A stretch of 11,720 bases of DNA, from positions 1-11,720 of the forward strand of contig CAJTXH010000091.1 in NCBI GenBank assembly GCA_910580005.1. The letters run 5' to 3'. Below are positions 1-6,349 of this stretch, piece by piece. The position numbers were made by a program, and so were the translations under genes. Origin of the DNA: an uncultured Lachnospiraceae bacterium (GTDB taxonomy: Bacteria; Bacillota; Clostridia; Lachnospirales; Lachnospiraceae). The notes below the pieces were generated by a model. It was not told where the DNA came from, searched no databases, and saw nothing but the letters and a program-made list of their open reading frames with translations. How positions within the stretch are numbered: position 1 is the first letter of the stretch; every line of letters begins with the position of its first letter.

Positions 1-36
1 GTTAAATAACAACCGACTTTTGGATGTGATTAAAAA

Positions 37-53
37 TTTATGAAACGGACGTG
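37..53 (+). promoter_or_regulatory. 17-bp element upstream of promoter, left copy
   Basis: The word TTTATGAAACGGACGTG occurs here and, on the opposite strand, at 11559-11575. In both places it lies just upstream of a good sigma-A-type promoter (19 bp before the -35 box here, 18 bp at rplM) and points in the direction of transcription. The base similarity runs a few bases further upstream (AAA and T-rich positions). It could be a binding site for a regulator, or the end of a dispersed repeat whose remainder has decayed at this copy. The exact match is seen in the sequence; the function is inferred. Confidence 0.5.
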
Positions 54-72
54 GTAAAATTGTATATAATAC

Positions 73-101
73 TTGAAACCTATGCCAAATATATGTATAA
101 T
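73..101 (+). promoter_or_regulatory. sigma-A-type promoter of the 191-748 gene
   Basis: TTGAAA (73-78) and TATAAT (96-101) are separated by exactly 17 bp. This is 5/6 and 6/6 to consensus, with an AT-rich upstream flank. Transcription would start near 108, leaving a leader of roughly 80 nt before the ATG at 191. A second TATAAT at 65-70 has no good -35 partner. Confidence 0.7.
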
Positions 102-190
102 ATTTATATAACGCCTTATTCCTAAAACTGATGCCCATACGGCGCATACAAGGTTTGGTAAAATTACATAATATATTTGGAGGTATTGAT

Positions 191-748
191 ATGAGCGATA
201 TACAAAAGCCAAGTTTTTCCTTACTTAACCAGAAAGAGGTTGATGCTTTAGTTGATTTCCTCAACGACAAAAGAAATTCCATTAACAGCGATGTAATGAA
301 CCAGAAGAGCATTGATAAGCTTATAACTCTTATTACAGGTGACAGTGACCACATAATCCTGGATCTTTTTGACCCATTTGCAAGCGTTGACCCAGGTCTT
401 CTGGCAGCCCTTGATTTCCGTATGGATGACAATGATGTATGTGAGCTTACCTGTATGCCAGATGAATCTACAGGATTTATTACGCTCACTGCATGCAATA
501 TGGTTACAAAAAAGACCTTAAAAATTACGCCAAAGCTTATTAATGAGAATGATACCGAAGAATGGGGCTGTTCCATATCACCTGTATTTTTTAACCGCAT
601 CGCAAAGATATTCAACCTGAAGTATACAACAGAAACACACGATAAAGTTTGTAATATATTCGCTAAGCATACATATGGCTCAGAAAGCCATAAAATAGCA
701 GAAATATATCTTCCAACCAATTCAGCACTGCTTGAATGTATGTTATAA
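191..748 (+). CDS. unknown protein with duplicated FliM-N-like motif
   Basis: 185 residues, family not recognised. The ATG at 191 is chosen because GGAGG (179-183) lies 7 nt upstream; the frame is open 20 codons further but no ribosome binding site supports an earlier start. Residues 11-24 (LLNQKEVDALVDFL) match the pattern L-x-Q-x-E-[IV]-D-A-L-[LV], known from the extreme N-terminus of the flagellar switch proteins FliM and FliY, where it binds phosphorylated CheY. Residues 35-48 (VMNQKSIDKLITLI) look like a second, more divergent copy 24 residues later. The rest (about 50-185) is a mixed, probably globular cytoplasmic domain without membrane segments and with four cysteines. It does not resemble the FliM middle domain or the SpoA domain. 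The gene stands alone with its own promoter and terminator and converges on malQ. A role in chemotaxis or flagellar control is inferred from the motif and from the receptors a few kilobases away. Confidence 0.8.
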   Translation: MSDIQKPSFSLLNQKEVDALVDFLNDKRNSINSDVMNQKSIDKLITLITGDSDHIILDLFDPFASVDPGLLAALDFRMDDNDVCELTCMPDESTGFITLTACNMVTKKTLKITPKLINENDTEEWGCSISPVFFNRIAKIFNLKYTTETHDKVCNIFAKHTYGSESHKIAEIYLPTNSALLECML

Positions 749-773
749 TAATATTTACAAATTTATCTATAAA

Positions 774-806
774 AAGGATATACAACAAATATATCCTTGT
801 AAGGAT
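774..806 (+). other. overlapping small hairpins after the stop codon
   Basis: AAGGATATA (774-782) pairs with TATATCCTT (790-798) around a 7-nt loop. A further AAGGAT (801-806) could pair with the same ATCCTT instead. The two hairpins are mutually exclusive and sit between the stop codon and the main terminator. They may only stabilise the 3' end. Confidence 0.35.
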
Positions 807-816
807 TTCTTTAAAC

Positions 817-848
817 ATAAAAGGCAAAACATCTGTTTTGCCTTTTAT
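817..848. terminator. bidirectional terminator between convergent units
   Basis: A perfect 14-bp inverted repeat, ATAAAAGGCAAAAC (817-830) and GTTTTGCCTTTTAT (835-848), with a 4-nt loop. The A-rich and T-rich outer parts supply a U-tract on either strand, so it can end the 191-748 transcript on the plus strand and the malQ transcript on the minus strand. It lies about 70 nt after the first stop codon and about 105 nt after the malQ stop. Confidence 0.85.
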
Positions 849-869
849 TATCCATATATAAGAAATGTG

Positions 870-936
870 TGCCAGCCCTGCCTGCAGGGAAACCATACAT
901 CCTGCCAGCAAGTGCACCTGCGCTATGGATGTGCAC
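870..936. repeat. palindrome-rich stretch in the malQ 3' trailer
   Basis: This segment is richer in G+C than its flanks. It holds CCCTGC-CT-GCAGGG (876-889), two GTGCAC palindromes (912-917 and 931-936) and the partial pair ACATCC/GGATGT. It would be transcribed as the malQ 3' untranslated region before the terminator at 817-848. No coding signal or known RNA family is recognised. Confidence 0.3.
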
Positions 937-954
937 ATATGCAGAAATTGTTAT

Positions 955-2538
955 TTACTTGTATAACATCCTGCTCTTATTCTTTTGTCCTCTTATGCCT
1001 TTTGTATGCTTTCTGTTTTCCTTTTCTTCCAGTTGCTTGTATACTTCTTTTGGAAGCCTGTTATAAATATTTGCCATATCAAAAAGCTTCTTTGCTTCCA
1101 TTTGTGCAAATTCACCCTTTTTAAGCCTCCATCTCCAGTTCTGCCCTATTGTTGAAGGCAGGTTCATTCTTGCAGAATTATCCTTAAATAAGACATCCTG
1201 CATCTGGAGGACTGCTATATCTGCAACACTTCCATAAGCAAGTTTTATTATATTTAATGCGAGTTCTTCCCTGTCTTTGCTGCCTGTATAGGTTTTAATG
1301 TAATTATACCCTTTGCCGCCAAGCGTCCTAAGATACCCTGCCAGTGTTTCATTGTCATGTGTACCTGTATATACAACACAGTTTTTGTCATAATTATGTG
1401 GAAGGTATTCATTAGAGCAGCTTCCATCAAATGCAAATTCCAGTACTTTCATTCCTGGATAGCCCGTTTCCCTAAGGAGTTTTTTTGCCTCTGGCATTGC
1501 AACACCTAGGTCTTCAGCAATAATCTGTGCATCCCCTATTGCTTCATCTATAGCATCTGTAAGTTTGCGCCCAGGCCCAGTCCTGTACTCACCTTCTGCC
1601 GGCACTCCGCCAGCAGGTATTGCGTAATATTTTGCCATTCCTATAAAATGGTCAATCCTTATTACATCATACATTCCTGCTGCTGACTGCATTCTCCTTT
1701 TCCACCACTTAAAACCATCCTTCTCCATAACCTCCCAGTTATACAAAGGATTGCCCCATTTCTGCCCATAGCTCGAAAAAATATCAGGAGGGCATCCTGC
1801 TACGTCCACAGGTTTTAAGTTACTGTCAAGCTGGTACTGTCCTGGGTTTGCCCAGACGTCTGAACTGTCAAGCGCAACATAAATAGGGATATCACCTATT
1901 ATCTTTATGCCATTGCTATTAACAAACTTCTTTAATTTCTTCCACTGGCTGTAAAACTTAAACTGTACATATTTCCAAAAACCAGTCTGCTCTTTAAGCA
2001 TTTCTGAATATTTCTTAACCGCATCCGGTCTTCTTGTCTTAATATCTTCATCCCATAAAAGCCATTCTTTCTGCCCAAAATATTCTTTGCATGACATAAA
2101 TAATGCATAATCTTCAATCCACTCCTGGTTTTCTGATATAAATGCATTATATTCTGTGCCTTCACATTCTTTAGTTTTAGAAAATGCCTCTTTAAGTATC
2201 TTAAACCTGTTTTCATATATTTTGCTGTAATCTATATTATCTTCTGCCTGTCCCCAGTCTGCTGAGGCAAGACTCTCTTTGTCAAGAAGCCCCTCTTCTG
2301 CAAGCATATCTAAATCTATAAAATATGGGTTGCCTGCAAATGTTGAAAAGGACTGGTATGGGCTGTCCCCATAACTTGTAGGTCCTATTGGAAGTACCTG
2401 CCAGTATGTCTGCCCTGCCCTCTTTAATTTACATGCAAATTCATAAGCTGCCCTGCCAAATGTACCTATTCCATATGGTGAAGGCAGGCTGCTTATAGGA
2501 AGCAGTATTCCTGCACCCCTTTTTAACCTTCTGTCCAT
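955..2538 (-). CDS. malQ: 4-alpha-glucanotransferase (amylomaltase, GH77)
   Basis: 527 residues, near the usual 500 or so for bacterial MalQ. It transfers alpha-1,4-glucan segments between maltodextrins (disproportionation) in the cytoplasm, in maltose, starch or glycogen use. Family signs in order: GAGILLPISSLPSPYGIG near residues 8-25; DSPYQSFSTFAGNPYFIDLD at 58-77; RIDHFIG at 294-300 with the catalytic nucleophile D296; AEDLG at 341-345 with the acid/base E342; and GTHDNET at 392-398 with D395. All three catalytic residues are present. The last 25 or so residues form a Lys/Arg-rich tail beyond the usual end. The ATG at 2538 is chosen because AAAGGAG lies 7 nt upstream; the longer frame begins at a TTG without such a site. 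It is the last gene of the unit, 33 nt after the DUF1275 gene. Known members act alone; linkage to a chemoreceptor is at most a hint of sugar-related taxis. Confidence 0.96.
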   Translation of the reverse strand: MDRRLKRGAGILLPISSLPSPYGIGTFGRAAYEFACKLKRAGQTYWQVLPIGPTSYGDSPYQSFSTFAGNPYFIDLDMLAEEGLLDKESLASADWGQAEDNIDYSKIYENRFKILKEAFSKTKECEGTEYNAFISENQEWIEDYALFMSCKEYFGQKEWLLWDEDIKTRRPDAVKKYSEMLKEQTGFWKYVQFKFYSQWKKLKKFVNSNGIKIIGDIPIYVALDSSDVWANPGQYQLDSNLKPVDVAGCPPDIFSSYGQKWGNPLYNWEVMEKDGFKWWKRRMQSAAGMYDVIRIDHFIGMAKYYAIPAGGVPAEGEYRTGPGRKLTDAIDEAIGDAQIIAEDLGVAMPEAKKLLRETGYPGMKVLEFAFDGSCSNEYLPHNYDKNCVVYTGTHDNETLAGYLRTLGGKGYNYIKTYTGSKDREELALNIIKLAYGSVADIAVLQMQDVLFKDNSARMNLPSTIGQNWRWRLKKGEFAQMEAKKLFDMANIYNRLPKEVYKQLEEKENRKHTKGIRGQKNKSRMLYK

Positions 2539-2571
2539 TAATATACTCCTTTCATAATACAATACTCTGTA

Positions 2572-3279
2572 TTAACTTCTGCCTGCTGCAATTCCCCTTC
2601 TTGCAACAGCAATTTCTTTTTTAATTATATTAAGAAAACCATTTTCCATTAAAAGGAACAGCATTCCTGTAAATAATGGAATAAGGCAGAATATTACGCC
2701 TTTCATTGCAAAATGCTTATATATATAATATGAAAATATAACACCTGCATGGTACGACAAAATAACTCCACCAAAGAACTTTGTCTTTTTAAGGTGTTCC
2801 TTGTCTTTATCACATCTGTATTCCACATATGATATTGTAAACTGCCTTAAATTATTAGTAGAGAATATAGAAGAACTTGCAAAACCGTCTACTCCTGGAA
2901 AAGAACCCCACTGCATTGATGTCATAAAAAATACAGGGTAAAGAGCTATAATTGTATTTATTCTTTTTGTAAAAAAATACAAAAGCACTGTCATAGATAT
3001 TTCTACAAATATACAAAACATTTTTATATTAATATGTGTATATTTAGACAATATTACTGGGACAGACAGACCTGCCATATAAATTACAACTGCTATAAGG
3101 CGCAGGCACAGTTCCTTCCAGTTGCTTCCTGTTATGCACAATGCAATATTTATAAGGTTCGCTGTCTGGGCAGATGCAAGAAAATCTGCATGGTTTAATA
3201 TTGCATATGCTGCAATAAAACCTCCTGCAAAACACATTGAATATTGTGTACAATACGCAAATTTATTACTTTCTTTCAT
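2572..3279 (-). CDS. DUF1275 (YoaK-type) membrane protein
   Basis: 235 residues, very hydrophobic, with about six membrane helices. The N-terminal block CFAGGFIAAYAILNHADFLA (16-35) followed by SAQTANLINIAL (36-47) fits the DUF1275 signature G-G-x-x-D-A-Y...A-Q-T-G-N. The later block QWGSFPG...FSTNNLRQ (123-146) fits the Q-x...T-G-N-L-R part. Both T-G-N motifs are altered here (TAN and TNN), and the usual D-A-Y is A-A-Y. The function of the family is unknown; it is thought to be an inner-membrane transporter-like protein. The tail after residue 216 is basic and cytoplasmic. The start has an AAGGTGG site 9 nt upstream. The gene lies 40 nt after chemoreceptor 1 and 33 nt before malQ, probably in one transcript with both. 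Confidence 0.82.
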   Translation of the reverse strand: MKESNKFAYCTQYSMCFAGGFIAAYAILNHADFLASAQTANLINIALCITGSNWKELCLRLIAVVIYMAGLSVPVILSKYTHINIKMFCIFVEISMTVLLYFFTKRINTIIALYPVFFMTSMQWGSFPGVDGFASSSIFSTNNLRQFTISYVEYRCDKDKEHLKKTKFFGGVILSYHAGVIFSYYIYKHFAMKGVIFCLIPLFTGMLFLLMENGFLNIIKKEIAVARRGIAAGRS

Positions 3280-3319
3280 TTTCTAAAGCCACCTTCTGGT
3301 TACATCTGATATAACTGTT

Positions 3320-5053
3320 TTATAAATTTACAAAACAATTTGTTTCCTCTTTAAATTTGGCAGAAATTTTTTCATTAGACTCCATCTCGCTGTTCATATC
3401 ACTTATATCAGCAACCATTGAATCAACACTTGTTGCAGCACTTGTCACACCATCTGCACTTTCTTCAACAGCTTTTGTAATCCCATCTATAGAATCTGTT
3501 ATAGAATTAATTATATCTGTAAGGTCTTTTGAAAGCATGGAAAAATTGTTTATTGTGCTGTTAATATGGGTTGCATCTTCGTTATACTGCCTGCCGCTCT
3601 TTACAAAATTGTCATAATCAGGAAGTATAGTCTTATCAACAAATTCTATTATTTTATTACCTGAATTTATAAGGCCTTGTACAGACTCAATAACCATTTC
3701 ATTAATTCCCTGGATATTATTAGCGGTATCTTTGCTTGACTCTGCAAGCTGCCTTATTTCATCCGCAACAACAGCAAATCCTTTTCCTGCTTCACCTGCC
3801 CTTGCTGCTTCAATAGAAGCATTAAGTGCAAGAAGGTTTGTCTGGCTTGATATGCTTAAAATATCTGTTGTAAGCTGTGCAACCTTTTCAACTTGCTTGC
3901 TTTTTTCCATAGCCTCCTTTAACTCCCCCATAATTGCAGAAACTATACCTGTAGCTTCATTTTTGCTGCCTTCAGCCATCTTCTCAAGTTCTGTGGCACG
4001 TTCATTCATTTCATTTGTATAATTAAGTATTCCATTTGTTTCTTCTGCCATATTGTTTACTTTATCATTAGCCGTAGCTGTTTCTTCATCAACACTGCGT
4101 ACCGTTGCTGCTACTTCTTCCATTGTAGCAGAAAGCTCTTCCATTACTGCTGATATATCACATGCACTTGCATTAGCTGTTTCTGCCCTTTTTGCAACAT
4201 TTCCTACACTGTTGTCCAGATTCTTGGAATTATCCTTGATTACCCTCATAATATTTTCAAGCTTGCTTATAAATTCGTTAACATTGGCAGATACGCGTCC
4301 TATTTCATTAGAAGATTTTACTGAAATCCTTTTTGATAAATCCCCATGGTTTGAATTAATATCATTTACAATACTGTCAAGTTCAGAATTCATCTTTTTC
4401 AAAGGTTTTATAACTAACCACAGTATTGTAAAAATTATTAAAATAATTACAACAAATACCAATAACAGAAGTGAAATTCCTGTTGTCTTGGACTGTTTAT
4501 ATACTGAATCCAGTTCACTTTTAAGACTGTCTGTAACTTTGTCATTTGAACGTACAATATTATCTATATCTCCTTGCAATATATCAGACCATCCCGCCAG
4601 GTTATACATTGCAAAATTAACAGCCTCTGCAGTATCCTCTAAAGCAAGGCTTCCAAGTTTGTTTACATCCTCTATAAATGCAGAATAGTCAGTTTCATAT
4701 TTCATAAACTTATCTTTAGTATCTTTATCCGTAAACATCCTGCCAAGCTGGCTTATAAGACTGTCTGACTCATTAATTACTTCCTGTGCTTTTTTCCATG
4801 ACTGCTCCATTGCTGTTTTATTTCTTGCAATGCATATTTCAAACATAATCTTCTGCAAACGTTCATTCTTTAAACCCACTTGGTCAAGAATATCAATATT
4901 TTCTAACTGTTCATCTGATATTTCCCTGCTTACCCTGTTAACCCTGCTAAGCCCTGACAAGACAAGATTAACAGAGAACCAGCTTATAATGCCTATGAAA
5001 ATTACAGGTATTATAATATAAAGAGCAATACTCCTGGTTCCGGATTTCTTCAT
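3320..5053 (-). CDS. methyl-accepting chemotaxis protein (chemoreceptor 1)
   Basis: 577 residues with classical transmembrane receptor layout. TM1 is at about 9-33. An extracytoplasmic, mostly helical sensor follows (about 34-190), resembling four-helix-bundle ligand domains. TM2 is at about 193-215, HAMP at about 216-268, and a long cytoplasmic coiled coil follows. The hairpin tip SSQTNLLALNASIEAARAGE (402-421), continuing GKGFAVVADEIRQLA, is the strongly conserved site that binds CheA and CheW. The ligand is not predictable. The C-terminus (TNCFVNL) carries no NWETF-like CheR tether, which is normal outside the enterics. The ATG has AAGGAGG 7 nt upstream and a dedicated promoter at 5097-5125. 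It is followed by the DUF1275 gene and malQ. No cheA, cheW or cheY is in the window, so the signalling partners must be encoded elsewhere. Confidence 0.95.
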   Translation of the reverse strand: MKKSGTRSIALYIIIPVIFIGIISWFSVNLVLSGLSRVNRVSREISDEQLENIDILDQVGLKNERLQKIMFEICIARNKTAMEQSWKKAQEVINESDSLISQLGRMFTDKDTKDKFMKYETDYSAFIEDVNKLGSLALEDTAEAVNFAMYNLAGWSDILQGDIDNIVRSNDKVTDSLKSELDSVYKQSKTTGISLLLLVFVVIILIIFTILWLVIKPLKKMNSELDSIVNDINSNHGDLSKRISVKSSNEIGRVSANVNEFISKLENIMRVIKDNSKNLDNSVGNVAKRAETANASACDISAVMEELSATMEEVAATVRSVDEETATANDKVNNMAEETNGILNYTNEMNERATELEKMAEGSKNEATGIVSAIMGELKEAMEKSKQVEKVAQLTTDILSISSQTNLLALNASIEAARAGEAGKGFAVVADEIRQLAESSKDTANNIQGINEMVIESVQGLINSGNKIIEFVDKTILPDYDNFVKSGRQYNEDATHINSTINNFSMLSKDLTDIINSITDSIDGITKAVEESADGVTSAATSVDSMVADISDMNSEMESNEKISAKFKEETNCFVNL

Positions 5054-5096
5054 GCTTCTACCTCCTTGGATTTACTTCCCATAAAATTTATTACTA

Positions 5097-5125
5097 ATTA
5101 TATCATAATACCCCATTGTCTACAA
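5097..5125 (-). promoter_or_regulatory. promoter of chemoreceptor 1
   Basis: On the minus strand TTGTAG (5125-5120) and TATAAT (5102-5097) are 17 bp apart. The -10 box is perfect, the -35 box 4/6. It occupies the 73-nt gap directly after the greA stop codon, with no terminator in between, so transcription from the upstream unit may also run into this gene. Confidence 0.6.
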
Positions 5126-5126
5126 C

Positions 5127-5627
5127 TTAAAACCTGCTTATTCCTTCTGTTTCATCATCACTTTTGCGTATTTCTTTTATCTGGGCATAATAACCATCTT
5201 TATCATTTATTGCAATATAAACCCTGTCACCTGCTTTATGTTTTAAAAGTGATTTACCCATAGGAGATTCAATGCTAATCATATTATTAAGTACATCACA
5301 TCTTACTGTTGTTACAATTTTATATTCTTCTTCGCATCCTTCATCTTCAATATATAAAACCACAGTATCATTCAAGCCTGCTTCATCAGCAGCAGATTCA
5401 TCTTTAACCACCCTCGCAGTTTTAACCATCTTCTCAAGATAACGTATCCTGCTTTCATTCTCGTTTTTAAACTTTTTAGCGGCTTTATATTCAAAGTTTT
5501 CGCTTAAATCACCATGGGCCCTTGCTTCTTTTACATCTTCCAAAGCCTGCTTCCTTACTACAAGCTTTCTGTGCTCAATTTCCTGTTCCATTTTCTCTAT
5601 ATCTTTTTGTGTAAGCCTGTCATACAT
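5127..5627 (-). CDS. greA: transcription elongation factor GreA family
   Basis: 166 residues, slightly longer than the usual 158. Gre factors enter the secondary channel of RNA polymerase and stimulate cleavage of backtracked RNA. The N-terminal coiled coil (about 6-75) holds the tip motif ARAHGDLSENFEYKAAK (35-51) with the two acidic residues D40 and E43 that correspond to D41 and E44 of E. coli GreA. The C-terminal FKBP-like domain contains SPMGKSLLKHKAGDRV (121-136), the family hallmark. The ATG follows the stop codon of the Dabb gene by only 3 nt (GAGG 8 nt upstream), suggesting coupled translation. The usual partner in many Bacillota, lysS, is absent here, so this could be a second Gre paralogue rather than the housekeeping copy. 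Confidence 0.88.
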   Translation of the reverse strand: MYDRLTQKDIEKMEQEIEHRKLVVRKQALEDVKEARAHGDLSENFEYKAAKKFKNENESRIRYLEKMVKTARVVKDESAADEAGLNDTVVLYIEDEGCEEEYKIVTTVRCDVLNNMISIESPMGKSLLKHKAGDRVYIAINDKDGYYAQIKEIRKSDDETEGISRF

Positions 5628-5630
5628 TGC

Positions 5631-5933
5631 CTATACCTCAAAGTCCATGCACATCCTGGTTTCTGTATATGGACGTACATAATTATCTGCTGCATTTACA
5701 TGTGCAGGATGCATCTGGTACTCTTTTAAGGCATTTTTATCTTTAAGTTCACTATAAAGCATGACATCAGCATTTGAAGAAGGAAGCGGCACAGTTTCCA
5801 CTGATATATCCAGCAGCCCTGGCACCTTCCCTGCCAGTCCTTCCAGGCTGTTCTTAATTCCATCAAGAACTTCCTGCTTTCCCTTTCCATTAAGGTCTTC
5901 TTTTAACTTCCATAAAATAATATGCTTAACCAT
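5631..5933 (-). CDS. Dabb (stress-responsive alpha/beta barrel) domain protein
   Basis: 100 residues, a complete single Dabb domain, which normally forms a dimeric ferredoxin-like barrel. The start MVKHIILWKLK and the C-terminal block MHPAHVNAADNYVRP (74-88) are typical of the family. Members occur alone or fused to enzymes and have no established common reaction; plant members respond to stress. Cytoplasmic, without signal peptide. AAAGGAA lies 7 nt upstream of the ATG. The gene sits 29 nt after the Hpt gene, and its stop is 3 nt before greA. The function in this operon is unknown. Confidence 0.85.
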   Translation of the reverse strand: MVKHIILWKLKEDLNGKGKQEVLDGIKNSLEGLAGKVPGLLDISVETVPLPSSNADVMLYSELKDKNALKEYQMHPAHVNAADNYVRPYTETRMCMDFEV

Positions 5934-5962
5934 AATATAATTCCTTTCTGGGTTATAATAAT

Positions 5963-6310
5963 TTATGCAATTTCATTAATTGCATCTACTGTTTTCTTAT
6001 AGTCATCCTGTACCTGTCCAAAAAGCCCAGGAACTTCTTCAGAAAAGCCATTACGCAATGCTTCTGTAAGTAAAGAACTGGATTTTCCAAGAATAGCAAA
6101 GCTTAAATTCATGCACACACCCTTTAATGTATGTGCTGCCTCAAATGCTGCCTCATAATCCCCTTCTTCCATTGCCTGGCACAATGCATCATAGCCACAT
6201 TGTGATGAAAATTTCAGCATAAACCTCTTAATAAGCGCATCATTGCCAAGGCGTCCTATTGCCTCGCTGTAGTCTCCTCCAAAAGCATTATAACACTCTT
6301 CTACTGTCAT
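5963..6310 (-). CDS. stand-alone Hpt (histidine phosphotransfer) protein
   Basis: 115 residues, all-helical, consisting of one Hpt domain. AAHTLKGVCMN (58-68) contains the phosphoacceptor H60 with the following K63-G64, as in ArcB- and CheA-type Hpt domains. Such proteins relay phosphate between response-regulator receiver domains. The ATG at 6310 is chosen because AAGGAG (6319-6324) lies 8 nt upstream; a longer frame starting at TTG runs through that ribosome binding site. The gene follows chemoreceptor 2 by 39 nt and precedes the Dabb gene by 29 nt. No histidine kinase or receiver protein is in the window, so the phosphate donor and acceptor are unknown. Being co-transcribed with a receptor suggests it serves a CheA- or hybrid-kinase-linked path; this is an inference. 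Confidence 0.9.
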   Translation of the reverse strand: MTVEECYNAFGGDYSEAIGRLGNDALIKRFMLKFSSQCGYDALCQAMEEGDYEAAFEAAHTLKGVCMNLSFAILGKSSSLLTEALRNGFSEEVPGLFGQVQDDYKKTVDAINEIA

Positions 6311-6349
6311 TACTATGGCTCCTTTCAATAAATAATATTACATAAAATT

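Noticed and set aside
663..1124. Overlapping frames on both strands across the malQ and unknown-gene ends
   Set aside because: They run through the terminator and palindromes, lack ribosome binding sites and have Cys/Tyr/Leu-rich composition typical of noncoding AT-rich DNA.
3357..4688. Several long plus-strand open frames opposite chemoreceptor 1
   Set aside because: They are antisense shadows of the coiled-coil codons: Ser/Leu/Ile-rich, without ribosome binding sites or family motifs.
5131..5160. Partial match to the 17-bp element (ATGAAACAGAAG) upstream of the chemoreceptor 1 promoter
   Set aside because: About 11 of 17 bases match and the distance differs (16 bp). The bases are codons of the greA C-terminus, so chance is the simpler explanation.
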